Assembly (NCBI RefSeq): GCF_003865015.1
Contig: NZ_BHVV01000006.1
Span: forward strand, 434,001 to 498,000
Source: Sulfurisoma sediminicola
Lineage (GTDB): Bacteria > Pseudomonadota > Gammaproteobacteria > Burkholderiales > Rhodocyclaceae
Reading direction: 5' to 3'
Length of the DNA stretch: 64,000 nucleotides
A program made the position numbers and the translations under genes. Positions 27,249-38,999 of the stretch are shown here, in pieces. Position 1 is the first letter of the stretch. The number at the start of each line of letters is the position of its first letter. Under the pieces are notes generated by a model, which worked only from the letters and a program-made list of their open reading frames with translations, had not been told where the DNA came from and ran no database searches.

Positions 27249-28304
27249 TCAGCGCGTTGGCCGGGGCGTCGCGAAGGTGGCGAGATAGCGCGCCGCCAGA
27301 TCCTCGAGAAACAAGCGCGGGTTGAGCGGGTGGTTCGCAAGCGGCCGGGCGGTCTGCAATTGATTGTAGCAATGGAACAGCGCCGGGATGCTCGTGCGGG
27401 TCAGCAGCCGGCGGTGGATCGCCTCTGCGTCGGCGAAGAAGCGCGCCCGCCCTGCGATCTGCCGGCTGATCAGATCGCTAAGCCACTCCTGCAGCAGCGT
27501 GATCAGGTCCTCCATGGCGAATACCTCGACGTTTTTCAGCAGGGCTTCCCACGCGCTCGCCAGGCTCATCTCGTCCTGGTCGACGTCGCCCAGAGCCGCT
27601 TGCAGCGCCGCCACCAGCTTGCCCCAGCCCTGCTCGACCAAGGCGAGCGCGCGCAGCGGCATGCCGCCGGAGACACCGAGCAGCTTGCTCGCATCCGCCT
27701 GTCGCCCAGCCAGCCAGTCGCTGGCACTCTGGGCGTCAGGGCGGCTCATCGGCAGCATCCGGCAGCGGCTGCGGATGGTCGGCAGCAGCCTTCGGTATGA
27801 ATCAGAAACCAATATGAAATAGACAGTTGCTGGCGGTTCCTCAAGTATTTTGAGAAGAGAGTTCGCCGCCGAAGGGTTCATCGCCTCGGCCGGCTGGACG
27901 ATGATGACCCGCCCCCGGGCGCGGTGCGATCCGACATAGACGAAGTCGGACAGCGCCCTCACCTGTCCGACCAATATCTGGCTGCTTTTCTTTTTGTCGG
28001 ACTTTTCGGCCTTGGGCGGCGCCTCGTCGGATTCGATCTCCTCGACATCGGCCTCGGGAATCAAGCGGCGGAAATCGGGGTGGTTGCCGGAGGCGAACCA
28101 GCGGCAGGAGTCGCATTCGCCGCATGCGCGCGACGCGTTCGCGGCCTGCTCGCACAGCAGGCGCATCGCGACCGCCTCGGCGAACTCGCGCTTGCCGACC
28201 CCGGCCGGCCCGGCGAGCAACAGCGCGTGCGGCAGGCCACCGGGATGCCCCCAGAGTGCTCCCCAGTCGCCATTAAGCCAAGGTAGCAATTCAGGAACAG
28301 ACAC
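27249..28304 (-). CDS. holB: DNA polymerase III subunit delta'
   Basis: The 351-residue clamp-loader subunit has the AAA+ fold with G-P-A-G-V-G-K-R (P-loop, near residue 32), zinc-module cysteines in [10 protein letters not shown], and [17 protein letters not shown]. An acidic/basic insert with [11 protein letters not shown] (about residues 95-107) is longer than usual. The GTG at 28304 overlaps the end of tmk by 14 bases. It ends four bases before tatD. Confidence 0.92.
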   Translation of the reverse strand: MSVPELLPWLNGDWGALWGHPGGLPHALLLAGPAGVGKREFAEAVAMRLLCEQAANASRACGECDSCRWFASGNHPDFRRLIPEADVEEIESDEAPPKAEKSDKKKSSQILVGQVRALSDFVYVGSHRARGRVIIVQPAEAMNPSAANSLLKILEEPPATVYFILVSDSYRRLLPTIRSRCRMLPMSRPDAQSASDWLAGRQADASKLLGVSGGMPLRALALVEQGWGKLVAALQAALGDVDQDEMSLASAWEALLKNVEVFAMEDLITLLQEWLSDLISRQIAGRARFFADAEAIHRRLLTRTSIPALFHCYNQLQTARPLANHPLNPRLFLEDLAARYLATFATPRPTR

Positions 28305-28905
28305 TTGCGATTGTTTCTTCAAGTTGAGTCTTGACTTGATCAAGCGTCCGGCTGCCATCGATGACGCGGATTCGGGCCGGTTCGTCGGCGGCACGGGCGT
28401 GGTAAGCCGCGCGGACGCGGGCATGAAAATCCATCTTCTCCTGCTCGAAACGATCGGCCTCGCGCGCTGCGGCGGCCATGCGGGCCTGGGCCACCTCGAG
28501 CGGCACATCGAAGAGCAGCGTCAGGTCCGGCGAAACATGGGGATGAACCCATTGCTCCAGGGCCTGCAGTTTTGCCCAAGGCAGGCCGCGGCCGCCGCCC
28601 TGATAGGCGTAGCTGGCGTCGGTGAAGCGGTCGCAGACGACCCAGTCGCCGCGTGCCAAGGCAGGCTCGATGACTTGGGCGAGGTGCTCGCGCCGCGCGG
28701 CGAACATCAGCAGGGCCTCTGTTTCCAGATGCATGGGCTCGTGCAGCAGCAGTTCGCGCAGCTTTTCCCCAAGCGGCGTGCCGCCGGGCTCGCGGGTCTG
28801 CACCACGGTGTGGCCGCGCCGCTGCAGTTCGGCGACCAGCCAGGCGTGGTGGGTGCTTTTCCCCGCGCCGTCGATGCCTTCCAGCGTGATGAACTTCCCT
28901 CTCAC
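28291..28905 (-). CDS. tmk: Thymidylate kinase
   Basis: The 204-residue enzyme phosphorylates dTMP to dTDP. It has the P-loop G-I-D-G-A-G-K-S-T, the substrate motif [16 protein letters not shown] and the [10 protein letters not shown] signature. The start is GTG 28905, which shares one base with the mltG stop (TAGTG), so translation is probably coupled. mltG-tmk-holB is a widespread order. Confidence 0.96.
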   Translation of the reverse strand: MRGKFITLEGIDGAGKSTHHAWLVAELQRRGHTVVQTREPGGTPLGEKLRELLLHEPMHLETEALLMFAARREHLAQVIEPALARGDWVVCDRFTDASYAYQGGGRGLPWAKLQALEQWVHPHVSPDLTLLFDVPLEVAQARMAAAAREADRFEQEKMDFHARVRAAYHARAADEPARIRVIDGSRTLDQVKTQLEETIASVCS

Positions 28906-29903
28906 TACCCTCTCCCGCCGCGCTGATACTTGTTCACTGCCCGATTATGCTCTTCCAGTGTGCGCGAAAAGACGCTGGAGCCGTCGCCGCGCGCCACGAA
29001 ATAAAGGTAATCGGTCGGCGGCGGCCGTAGCGCCGCCTGGATCGAGGCCATGCCCGGCAGGGCGATCGGCGTCGGCGGCAAGCCGACCCGGGTATAGGTG
29101 TTCCAGGGCGTGTTGGTGCTCAGGTCGCGCTTTCTGATATTGCCATCGAAGGATTCACCGATGCCGTAGATCACCGTCGGGTCGGTCTGCAGCAGCATGC
29201 CGCGGCGCAGGCGATTGACGAAGACCGAGGCCACCTTGCCGCGGTCGGCGGCGATACCGGTCTCCTTCTCGATGATCGAGGCCATGATCAGCGCCTCGTA
29301 GGGCGTCTTGTAAGGCATTGAAGGATCGCGGCTTTCCCATTCCACGGCGAGCCGCCGCCGCATCGCGCCGTAGGCGCGGCGCAGGATGTCGAGGTCGCTC
29401 GACTGCTTGGCGAAGAGGTAGGTATCGGGGAAGAACAGGCCCTCGGGATGCGTCTCGGCAGCGCCGAGGCGTTTCAGTATTTCCGCGTCCGATACACCCG
29501 CCGTGGAGTGCCGCAGGTCGGGATGGGCGTCGAGTTGGGCGCGCAACTGGCGGAAGGTTCGCCCCTCGACGACAACGATCTCGGTCTGGGTCACGTCGCC
29601 GGAGGTAAGTTTTTTCAGCAGTTCCCAAGGCGTCACGCCTGCGGCGACCTCATAGCTGCCGGCCTTGATATTGCGATCCATGCTGGCCAGGCGGCCGAGC
29701 AGCGCAAACTGCCAGGGGGGGAAATCGACCCCGGCCGCCGCCATGGCCTGCGCCGCGCCTTTGAGGCCGAGGCCGGGGCGGATGTCGAAACTCTGGGGAT
29801 TGACTTTGAGCGACACGGCCGCAAATGCGAACCAGGCCATCCACCCCGAAAACGCGATGGCGCCGAGCAGGCAGAGCAGGAACAGTCGCTTGATCAGGCG
29901 CAT
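28905..29903 (-). CDS. mltG: Endolytic murein transglycosylase
   Basis: The 332-residue inner membrane enzyme (YceG) cuts nascent peptidoglycan strands and influences glycan chain length. An N-terminal helix (about residues 5-30) anchors it. A LysM-like part ([11 protein letters not shown]) precedes the catalytic domain with Glu212 in [10 protein letters not shown], then [23 protein letters not shown] 29903 puts the helix at the start. It is divergent from ygfZ. Confidence 0.94.
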   Translation of the reverse strand: MRLIKRLFLLCLLGAIAFSGWMAWFAFAAVSLKVNPQSFDIRPGLGLKGAAQAMAAAGVDFPPWQFALLGRLASMDRNIKAGSYEVAAGVTPWELLKKLTSGDVTQTEIVVVEGRTFRQLRAQLDAHPDLRHSTAGVSDAEILKRLGAAETHPEGLFFPDTYLFAKQSSDLDILRRAYGAMRRRLAVEWESRDPSMPYKTPYEALIMASIIEKETGIAADRGKVASVFVNRLRRGMLLQTDPTVIYGIGESFDGNIRKRDLSTNTPWNTYTRVGLPPTPIALPGMASIQAALRPPPTDYLYFVARGDGSSVFSRTLEEHNRAVNKYQRGGRG

Positions 29904-29965
29904 GAGAAAGCGGTTTCGGGAAGGTGGGTATGATACCAGCCGGCCACAGCCTCCCAAGGACCGTC

Positions 29966-30985
29966 ATGAATTCGAACTGGAACGACTTTCTCGCCAAACA
30001 GGGCGCGCAGGACAATTTCGAGCACTTCGGCGATCCGGCCGGAGAACTGGCGGCCAGTCGTTCCGGCACCATCGTCGCGCCGCTGACCGACCAGGGCGTG
30101 ATCCGCGCCACGGGGGAGGAAACCGCCGGCTTCCTCCACAATCTGCTGACCAACGACATCAACCATATCCCGGCCGATGGCGCGCGCCATGCCGGCATGT
30201 GTACCGCCAAGGGTCGATTGATCGCGAGCTTCCTGATCTGGCGCGAAGGAGGCGACTACCTGCTGCAACTGTCGGCCGACATCCTGCCGGCCATCCACAA
30301 GAAGCTCTCGATGTATGTGCTGCGCAGCAAGGTCAAGCTGCTCGATGCCAGCAACGAGCGTTTGCTGATCGGCATCGCCGGTCCGCAGGCGGAGGCGTTG
30401 GTCAGCGGCCTTGGCGCCAAGCCCGGCGTGGCGATGAGCAGCGCCGCCTTCGACGGCGGCACCGCCGTGCGCCTCGACGATCGGCGCTTCGTGCTCGCGG
30501 TCGCCGCGGCTTCGGCCGAATCCGTGTGGAACACGCTGGCCGCTGCGGCCAAGCCGGCCGGCCTCGCCGCCTGGCGGCTGGCCGAGATCGCCGCCGGCCA
30601 GCCGCGCGTCGTGGCCGCGACGCAGGAAGCCTTCGTGCCGCAGATGATCAATTACGAAATCCCCGCCGTCGGCGGCGTGAGCTTCCACAAGGGCTGCTAT
30701 CCGGGGCAGGAGATCGTCGCCCGCACCCAGTACCTCGGCAAGGTCAAGCGCCGCATGTACCGCGCCAGGCTCGATGCCGCCTTCCCGCCCGGTACCGACG
30801 TCTTCACCCCCGAGGCCGGCACCCAGCACTGCGGCGCGCTGGTCAGCGTCGCCCCCTCGCCGGAAGGCGGTTACGAGTGCCTGCTGGTGGTGCAGTCCTC
30901 GGGCATGGAAGCCGGCGAGGTCCATGTCGGGACTCCGGACGGCCCCAAGGCGAGCTTCCTGCCGCTGCCGTACGCGATCGAGTAG
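29966..30985 (+). CDS. ygfZ: Folate-binding protein YgfZ (GcvT-like)
   Basis: The 339-residue protein helps maintain or repair certain Fe-S enzymes using tetrahydrofolate. The diagnostic motif K-G-C-Y-P-G-Q-E-I-V-A-R is present, with its essential Cys. The fold is that of aminomethyltransferase (GcvT) but there is no glycine-cleavage operon nearby. ATG 29966 has AAGGA upstream. It is the first gene of the ygfZ-NRDE-selO set, which abut or overlap. Confidence 0.92.
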   Translation: MNSNWNDFLAKQGAQDNFEHFGDPAGELAASRSGTIVAPLTDQGVIRATGEETAGFLHNLLTNDINHIPADGARHAGMCTAKGRLIASFLIWREGGDYLLQLSADILPAIHKKLSMYVLRSKVKLLDASNERLLIGIAGPQAEALVSGLGAKPGVAMSSAAFDGGTAVRLDDRRFVLAVAAASAESVWNTLAAAAKPAGLAAWRLAEIAAGQPRVVAATQEAFVPQMINYEIPAVGGVSFHKGCYPGQEIVARTQYLGKVKRRMYRARLDAAFPPGTDVFTPEAGTQHCGALVSVAPSPEGGYECLLVVQSSGMEAGEVHVGTPDGPKASFLPLPYAIE

Positions 30986-31750
30986 ATGTGTCTCATCCTC
31001 GTCGCCTGGCGCAGCCACCCGCAGTATCCGCTGGTCGTGGCTGCCAACCGTGACGAGTTCTTCGCCCGCCGTACCGCCAGCGCCGAGTTTTGGGCCGATG
31101 AGCCGAACGTTCTCGCAGGGCGCGACCTCGAGGGTGGCGGCACCTGGATGGGCATCGCCCGAACCGGCCGCTTCGCTGCGCTGACCAACTACCGCGACCC
31201 GGCGCGCCAGCGCAACGACGCGCCCTCGCGCGGCGCCCTGGTCGCCGATTTCCTGCGCGGCGACGATCCGCTCGACGCTCATCTGGAGAACCTCATGCAC
31301 GGAGCCGGCGACTACAACGGCTTCAACCTGATGCTCGGCGACGGCGAACGGCTTCTCTGGTTCTCCAACGTTTCCGGCGAGCCTATCGAGCTGCCCCCCG
31401 GCGTCTATGGCGTCTCCAACCACTTGCTCGACTCGCCCTGGCCCAAGGTGGCCGCTGGCAAGGCGGCGCTGGCAACCGCGCTGGGTGCCCTACCCGACGA
31501 AGCCCCTTTGTTCCAGTTGTTGCGCGACGACGACGTTCATCCCGACGAAGCCCTGCCGCGCACCGGCGTCAGCCTCGACTGGGAGCGGCTGCTCTCCAGC
31601 GCCTTCGTCCGCGCGCCGGGCTACGGCACGCGCAGTTCGACGGTGCTGACAGTCGACGCCGCGAATAAGGTCAGCTTCACCGAACAGACCTGGCTCGAAA
31701 ACGGGCAGCCGGGTGGACGAAAACATTTTTCCTTCGATCGGACATGCTGA
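30986..31750 (+). CDS. NRDE family protein (TANGO2-like)
   Basis: The 254-residue protein starts M-C-L-I-L-V-A-W and has the family motif [11 protein letters not shown] near residue 20, followed by [14 protein letters not shown]. Cys2 is conserved in the family, and the fold may relate to Ntn hydrolases. Biochemical function is not settled; animal TANGO2 has been linked to heme and lipid handling. It begins immediately after the ygfZ stop and overlaps selO by seven bases. Confidence 0.9.
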   Translation: MCLILVAWRSHPQYPLVVAANRDEFFARRTASAEFWADEPNVLAGRDLEGGGTWMGIARTGRFAALTNYRDPARQRNDAPSRGALVADFLRGDDPLDAHLENLMHGAGDYNGFNLMLGDGERLLWFSNVSGEPIELPPGVYGVSNHLLDSPWPKVAAGKAALATALGALPDEAPLFQLLRDDDVHPDEALPRTGVSLDWERLLSSAFVRAPGYGTRSSTVLTVDAANKVSFTEQTWLENGQPGGRKHFSFDRTC

Positions 31751-33303
31751 ATTTCACCTTCGACAACCGCTTCGTCAATGATCTGCCCGGCGATCCCGAA
31801 GACGGGTTGCACCGCCGCCAGGTCCACGGCGCCTGCTGGTCGAAGGTTGCGCCGACGCCCGTGGCACGGCCGCGGCTGCTGGCGCATTCGCCCGAGGTGG
31901 CGCGGCTGCTCGACATCGCGGCCGACGACCCCTTCACCGGCGAGTTCGCCGAGGTCTTCGGCGGCAATCGCCTGCTGCCGGGCATGCAGCCCTATGCCGC
32001 ATGCTACGGCGGCCACCAGTTCGGGCAGTGGGCGGGGCAGCTCGGCGACGGCCGCGCCATCAACCTCGGCGAAGTGATCAACGGTCGCGGCGAGCGCTGG
32101 GAACTGCAGCTCAAGGGGGCCGGGCCGACGCCCTACGCCCGCCGCGCGGACGGCCGGGCGGTGCTGCGTTCGTCGATCCGCGAATTCCTCTGCAGCGAGG
32201 CCATGCACCATCTCGGCGTGCCGACGACGCGGGCGCTGAGCCTCGTCAGCACCGGCGAACCGGTGCTGCGCGACATGTTCTACGATGGCAACCCGCGCGA
32301 GGAGCCGGGCGCCGTGGTCTGCCGCGTGGCGCCGAGCTTCATCCGCTTCGGCAATTTCGAGATCCTGGCGTCGCGCGGCGACGAGGCATTGCTGGCGCGC
32401 CTGGCCGACTTCACCATCGCCCGCGACTTTCCCGCGATCGAGGGGACCACCGAAGAGAAGCGCGCCCGCTGGTTCATGGAAGTCTGCGAGCGCAGCGCGC
32501 GCATGGTCGCGCACTGGATGCGCGTCGGCTTCGTCCATGGCGTGATGAACACCGACAACATGTCCATCCTCGGCCTGACCATCGACTACGGCCCCTACGG
32601 CTGGATCGACAACTTCGACCCGGAATGGACGCCCAACACCACCGATGCCCAAGGGCGCCGCTACCGCTTTGGCCATCAGCCGCAGATCGTGCACTGGAAC
32701 CTGACCCGCCTGGCCGAGGCGCTGGTGCCCCTGTTTCCCTCGCGCGATCCGCTGCTGGTGGGGCTCGAACGGTTTGTCGAAGTGTATTCGGACGAATATG
32801 GTGCGATGCTTGCCGCCAAGTTCGGCCTGCGAGCCATGGAGGAAGGCGACGACGAACTGGTCGCCGAGGCCTTCGCCCTGATGCAGCGGGCGGAGGTCGA
32901 TATGACCGCGTTCTTCCGGAACCTGGCGGAGATCGATATGGCGGCCCCGGCGCCCGCTCCCCTGGGTTCCGCTTTCTACCGCGAGGACTTGAGGGCGCAA
33001 CACGAGGCGGACTTCGCCGCCTGGCTCAGGCGCTATGCCGCCCGTTCGGCACGGGAGGGCATGACGCCGCAAGCCCGGCGCCAGGGCATGAACGCCGTGA
33101 ATCCGCGCTACGTGCTGCGCAATTACCTGGCCCAGGAGGCGATCGACCTCGCCGAGCAGGGCGACGGCAGCCGCGTGATCGAGCTGCTCGACGTCATGCG
33201 CCGGCCCTGCGAGGAACAGCCGGGACGCGAACGCTACGCCGCCCTGCGCCCCGACTGGGCGCGCCAGAAGGCCGGTTGTTCGATGCTGTCCTGCAGTTCC
33301 TGA
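31744..33303 (+). CDS. selO: Protein adenylyltransferase SelO (YdiU)
   Basis: The 519-residue pseudokinase-fold enzyme transfers AMP to Ser, Thr or Tyr of target proteins, and is tied to redox stress. Motifs include [30 protein letters not shown] and [11 protein letters not shown]. The protein ends C-S-M-L-S-C-S-S, so the position of the selenocysteine in eukaryotic SelO is an ordinary Cys here. The start ATG lies inside the previous gene. Confidence 0.94.
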   Translation: MLNFTFDNRFVNDLPGDPEDGLHRRQVHGACWSKVAPTPVARPRLLAHSPEVARLLDIAADDPFTGEFAEVFGGNRLLPGMQPYAACYGGHQFGQWAGQLGDGRAINLGEVINGRGERWELQLKGAGPTPYARRADGRAVLRSSIREFLCSEAMHHLGVPTTRALSLVSTGEPVLRDMFYDGNPREEPGAVVCRVAPSFIRFGNFEILASRGDEALLARLADFTIARDFPAIEGTTEEKRARWFMEVCERSARMVAHWMRVGFVHGVMNTDNMSILGLTIDYGPYGWIDNFDPEWTPNTTDAQGRRYRFGHQPQIVHWNLTRLAEALVPLFPSRDPLLVGLERFVEVYSDEYGAMLAAKFGLRAMEEGDDELVAEAFALMQRAEVDMTAFFRNLAEIDMAAPAPAPLGSAFYREDLRAQHEADFAAWLRRYAARSAREGMTPQARRQGMNAVNPRYVLRNYLAQEAIDLAEQGDGSRVIELLDVMRRPCEEQPGRERYAALRPDWARQKAGCSMLSCSS

Positions 33304-33304
33304 C

Positions 33305-33565
33305 TCAGACCAGGGACTTGACCGCCTCCGGGTGGGCGTCGAGGATGGCCAGGATCGCCTGGGCGTGCGCAGCGGCCTCCCGCCCCGGCTCGGTCAGGAA
33401 ACCGCCGTCGCGCAGGGTGATCAGCCCCTTGGCGTAGAGCCGCTCGGCGGCCGCGATCAGCGCCGGGTCCGCGTCCTTGCGCACCTTGATCCCCTGCTGG
33501 ACGGTCTCGGGGTTGAAACGCAGCAGGGTGTTGAGTTCGTGGACCAGTTCTGGGGTGTAGGGCAT
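33305..33565 (-). CDS. TIGR02647 family small conserved protein
   Basis: The 86-residue protein M-P-Y-T-P-E-L-V-H-E-L-N ... Q-Q-G-I-K-V ... G-L-I-T-L-R-D-G-G-F-L-T matches the pattern I know for TIGR02647, a conserved helical family in Pseudomonas and relatives with a winged-helix look. Function is unknown. It is convergent with selO, the stop codons being one base apart. Confidence 0.8.
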   Translation of the reverse strand: MPYTPELVHELNTLLRFNPETVQQGIKVRKDADPALIAAAERLYAKGLITLRDGGFLTEPGREAAAHAQAILAILDAHPEAVKSLV

Positions 33566-33617
33566 GGCGGGGTCTCGCGGATAAGGTTGGAAGTTCTGTC
33601 TGCCGGCAATGTTACGC

Positions 33618-34522
33618 CTAGGCGAGACGCCGTGACATCTTCACATGGGGAATCCCGGCCTCCATGAACTCCGGACCTGCGACGACGAAGCCGAAGCGGC
33701 CGTAGAAACCGGCCGCCTGCGTCTGCGCATGCAGAACCAGCTCGCGCTGCCCGGCCGCCGCCGCGATTTCGAGCAGACGCTCGAGCAGTGCGCGGCCGAC
33801 GCCCCGGCCGCGCCAGGCGGGCAGCACGGCCATGCGGCCAAGGTGGCCGTCGGGCAGCAGGCGGCCGGTGCCGATGGCTGCGCCCGCGGGGTCGAAGGCG
33901 ACCACATGGCGGCTCGTCGCGTCGAACTCGTCCCATTCCATGTCGAGGGGGACGTTCTGCTCGCGCACGAAGACTTCCTCGCGCACGGGCCGCGCGGCGG
34001 CGGCCAGCTCGTGCCAGTCGCCTGCCTCGATGCGGAACTCGACGATATCGACCGGCGTGTAGGCGGGCACCAGGTCGAACAGCTCGACGATGTCGGCGTT
34101 CCTCATGCGCACGCAGCCGATCGAGCCCGGCGTGCCCATGGGCACCGCATCCGGGCTGCCGTGGATGTAGATGTAGCGGCGCATGGTATCGACCTCGCCG
34201 AGCCGGTTGCGGCCGGGCTCGCGGCCCGAGAGCCAGAGGATGCGGGTGAGGATCCAGTCGCGGCCGGGGTGGGCGGCGGCAAGCGCGGGGCTCCAGGTCT
34301 CGCCGGTCGGGCGGCGACGCACGAAGACGGTGTTCGGCGTGGCGCCGGCGCCGACTTTTGCCCGGACGATATGGCGGCCGCGCGGCGTCATGTAGCTGCC
34401 GCGCTGCTCGCCGGCGCCGTTCTTCGCCGTCGATACGACATAGCGGCGCAGCAGGCGGCCGTCGTCGGCATGCAGTTCGAGGGTCTGGGCCGGGAGGCTG
34501 ATGCGGATTCTCATCGTCGGCA

Positions 34523-34523
<1 letters not shown>
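33618..34523 (-). CDS. L,D-transpeptidase (YkuD) fused to a GNAT acetyltransferase
   Basis: The 301-residue protein has two domains. Residues 3-165 form a YkuD-type L,D-transpeptidase with H121-G-S and the catalytic H-x-S-x-G-C-V-R set in G-S-I-G-C137-V-R-M-R-N. Residues 168-301 form a GNAT domain with acetyl-CoA loop R-G-R-G-V-G-R-A-L-L and F-Y-G-R-F-G-F. No signal peptide or membrane helix is visible, although YkuD enzymes normally act on periplasmic murein. Reading frame is continuous across both domains. The start ATG overlaps the tadA stop (ATGA). ATG 34514 is an alternative. Confidence 0.85.
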
Positions 34524-36317
<1,794 letters not shown>

Positions 36318-36330
36318 GATCGGGGGCAGC

Positions 36331-37893
36331 ATGCTTTCAAGTAAAGATTTAATAGAAATAACAGATATTTCCAGGGCTACATTAAATAATTACATTAGCC
36401 TTGGATTACTGTCCAAGCCGACGGTGCGCAATCCCGGCGGCGGGGCCGATGGCCCACGCCAGCTCGGCTTCTTTCCCGAGGACAGCGTCGAGCGCATCCG
36501 CGAGATCCAGCGGCTCAAAAAAGAGGGGGCAAGCATGGCCGAGATCGTGGCACGCATGGCGATCCGCGGGGCCGAGCGGTCTTCCGCCCAGCAGCAGGTT
36601 CTGGCCATCGAAGCGGCGCAGCAGGCTCCTGCCACCTCCCCTCCCCCGGCCACGGCCGCGGGGAGGGTGACGACGACGGAGACTCCGGCAATGGCACGCG
36701 GAGTTGCCAGCGGCGGCCTGCGCGTGACCATCGAGGACATCGTCTACCCGGCCTACATGGTCAATCACAGTTTCGAACTCTGCTGGTACAACGACGCGGC
36801 CCGGCAGGAAATCTTCAACGGGCTCGACAAGCTGCCCCCGACCGGAGAGGGGCGCGGCCTGTTCCGCCTGCTCGCCGGGCGGGGCATCCAGGCGCACACG
36901 GCCGAACTGCTGCGCTTCAACGCCGGCCTGGCCAGGAGCCGGCTGAGCGCGAATCGCTTCGCCGACGCCTGTCATGGCGTTGGCCCCGAGTCCTTCTCCT
37001 GGCTGCAGCGCGCCTACGCCGATGCCGTTGCCGAGCCGGCGCGGCCGGTGTCCGACGCGATGCTGACCCTCGGCGCGGAGCCGCGGCGGGCCTACGTTTC
37101 GGTGTTTCGCGAGGGCATTTTCGTCGTGCTGACGCCCGAGGAACACGAGGCCGATTCGATGCTCGAGTTCCTCGCCCGCCGCGACGAGGTGATCAGGAGC
37201 CTCCTGCAGCGGCGCATGCCGGTGCTGACCAACCTTGCTGTGCTGGTCGCCGACCTGCAGGGCTCGGTGCGCATCTGCTCGGAACTGCCGCCCGACGAAT
37301 ACTTCAATCTGATCAACGATATCTGGGCCGCGATGGCGCCGATCTTCCGCAAGTACCACGGCACCCACGGCAAGCACGTCGGCGATGGCATGGTCTACTA
37401 TTTCTTCCCGCAGCCCGACAGCGACTACCTCTTCAACGCCCTGGCCTGCGCCAGCGAGATCCGCGAGGAGATGAAGCGCCTGTCGAAGCGCTGGCAATTG
37501 CAGAAGAACTGGCTCAACGAGCTGTATCTGAACACCGGTATCACCGAGGGCCAGGAATGGCTCGGCACCTTCCGTTCGACCACCACCATCGAGTTCGTGG
37601 TGCTCGGCGACACCATCAACCAGGCCGCGCGCATCTCCGACTTCGCTCGCTTCGGCAGCATCTGGGCGACCAAGAGCCTGATCGGCAAGCTCTCCCCGGA
37701 CGCGCGCGAACGGCTCCGCTACGGCGTACGCCATGAAACCGAAGGCAATCGCGAGGTGTTCGTGCCCTCGAGCTTCGCCACCGTGGCCTCGCTGATTCCG
37801 CCCAACGACGACGCCAGCTGCAAGCTGCGCGACATCGCCACCCTGCCGATCGCCGAGATCATGGACATTGCCGAGGAGCGCGCGCCGACCTAA
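36331..37893 (+). CDS. HTH / MmyB-like sensor / class III nucleotidyl cyclase protein
   Basis: The 520-residue soluble protein has three parts. Residues 1-78 form a MerR-like helix-turn-helix (L-I-E-I-T-D-I-S-R-A-T-L-N-N-Y and V-E-R-I-R-E-I-Q-R-L-K-K-E-G). Residues about 132-275 resemble the PAS-like MmyB domain (Y-P-A-Y-M-V-N-H-S-F-E-L-C-W-Y-N). Residues about 296-460 are a class III cyclase with metal Asp308 and Asp352 (V-G-D-G), Lys348, Asp427 in V-L-G-D-T-I-N, Asn430 and Arg434, so it should be active. Lys plus Asp suggests ATP as substrate. A Pro/Ala-rich linker (about 98-125) contains a GC palindrome. RBS GGGGG precedes ATG 36331. Confidence 0.82.
   Translation: MLSSKDLIEITDISRATLNNYISLGLLSKPTVRNPGGGADGPRQLGFFPEDSVERIREIQRLKKEGASMAEIVARMAIRGAERSSAQQQVLAIEAAQQAPATSPPPATAAGRVTTTETPAMARGVASGGLRVTIEDIVYPAYMVNHSFELCWYNDAARQEIFNGLDKLPPTGEGRGLFRLLAGRGIQAHTAELLRFNAGLARSRLSANRFADACHGVGPESFSWLQRAYADAVAEPARPVSDAMLTLGAEPRRAYVSVFREGIFVVLTPEEHEADSMLEFLARRDEVIRSLLQRRMPVLTNLAVLVADLQGSVRICSELPPDEYFNLINDIWAAMAPIFRKYHGTHGKHVGDGMVYYFFPQPDSDYLFNALACASEIREEMKRLSKRWQLQKNWLNELYLNTGITEGQEWLGTFRSTTTIEFVVLGDTINQAARISDFARFGSIWATKSLIGKLSPDARERLRYGVRHETEGNREVFVPSSFATVASLIPPNDDASCKLRDIATLPIAEIMDIAEERAPT
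36639..36667. repeat. GC-rich palindrome inside the cyclase linker
   Basis: CCCTCCCC (36639-36646) and GGGGAGGG (36660-36667) are perfect arms about a GGCC-rich centre. They encode the Pro/Ala/Gly-rich linker between the HTH and sensor parts. This may be a small inserted palindromic element tolerated in a flexible linker. It also makes one forward and one reverse KOPS match that cancel each other. Confidence 0.5.
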
Positions 37894-37902
37894 GCTGGCA
37901 GC

Positions 37903-38922
37903 ATGGATGCCACCTTCCGCGCGATGCTGCTCGAGCGGCCCGGCGCGCCCTTGCGCGAGGCCGGGTTGCCGCTGCCCGAGCCCGGCCCAGGGCAGGTGCT
38001 GGTCGAGGTCGAGGCCTGTGGCGTCTGCCGCACCGATCTGCATCTGGTCGATGCCGAGTTGCCGGACATTCCCTACCCCATCGTTCCCGGTCACGAGATC
38101 GTCGGGCGGGTCCAGAAAGTCGGCACCCCAAGGGTACTTCCTGCGGGGCGCCCCGGCGCCACGGCGAGGCCGGGCCAGCGTGTCGGGATTCCGTGGCTCG
38201 GCTGGACCTGCGGCACCTGCGCGCATTGCCGCGCGGGCCGCGAGAACCTCTGCGATGCAGCGCGCTTCACCGGCTATCAGATCAACGGCGGCTACGCGAC
38301 GCACGCGCTGGCCGATGCCCGCTACTGCTTTCCGCTGCCCGAGGCGGCCGATGCCGCCAGCTTGGCGCCGCTGCTCTGCGCCGGGCTCATCGGCTACCGT
38401 GCCCTGGTCATGGCGGGGGATGCCGGACGCCTGGGCATCTACGGCTTCGGTGCGGCTGCCCACATCATCTGCCAGGTCGCCGTCTGGCAGGGGCGCGAGG
38501 TGCTCGCCTTCACGCGGCCGGGCGACACGGACAGCCAGGCCTTCGCCCGCAGCCTCGGCGCCAGCTGGGCCGGCGACGCGGAATCTGCCCCGTCCGTGCC
38601 GCTCGATGCCGCGCTGATCTTCGCCCCGGTCGGGGCACTGGTGCCGGCGGCCCTGCGCGCCGTGCGCAAGGGCGGCAGCGTGGTCTGCGCCGGCATCCAC
38701 ATGAGCGACATCCCGAGCTTTCCCTATTCGATACTCTGGGGCGAAAGGCGCATCCAGTCGGTGGCCAACCTGACGCGGCGCGATGGCGAGGAATTCCTCG
38801 CCCTGGCGGCACGGATTCCCGTGGCCACCGAGGTGACCCGCTTTCCGCTGGCCCGGGCCAACGACGCCCTCTTCCGTCTGCGCGCCGGCGCGCTGCAAGG
38901 GGCAGCGGTACTCGTGCCATAA
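37903..38922 (+). CDS. Zinc-dependent alcohol dehydrogenase
   Basis: The 339-residue medium-chain dehydrogenase has catalytic zinc ligands Cys42 (G-V-C-R-T-D) and His64-Glu65 (P-G-H-E), and structural zinc Cys103, Cys106, Cys109 and Cys117. The nucleotide-binding loop is Y-G-F-G-A-A-A-H. It belongs to the AdhP/AdhA-like group that oxidises primary alcohols. An extra segment at about residues 75-86 (G-T-P-R-V-L-P-A-G-R-P-G) lengthens the loop before G-Q-R-V-G. It starts 9 bases after the cyclase stop and is probably co-transcribed. Confidence 0.88.
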   Translation: MDATFRAMLLERPGAPLREAGLPLPEPGPGQVLVEVEACGVCRTDLHLVDAELPDIPYPIVPGHEIVGRVQKVGTPRVLPAGRPGATARPGQRVGIPWLGWTCGTCAHCRAGRENLCDAARFTGYQINGGYATHALADARYCFPLPEAADAASLAPLLCAGLIGYRALVMAGDAGRLGIYGFGAAAHIICQVAVWQGREVLAFTRPGDTDSQAFARSLGASWAGDAESAPSVPLDAALIFAPVGALVPAALRAVRKGGSVVCAGIHMSDIPSFPYSILWGERRIQSVANLTRRDGEEFLALAARIPVATEVTRFPLARANDALFRLRAGALQGAAVLVP

Positions 38923-38999
38923 ACATCTTTACCTGATCGGCATGAGCGGCTAGCATCTTGTCATTGCAACAACCCGCCCGGACGCCACGGAGGATCACC

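Noticed and set aside
36660-36667. A KOPS octamer pointing away from dif
   Set aside because: It is the right arm of a palindrome whose left arm is the opposite KOPS, so it carries no polarity information.
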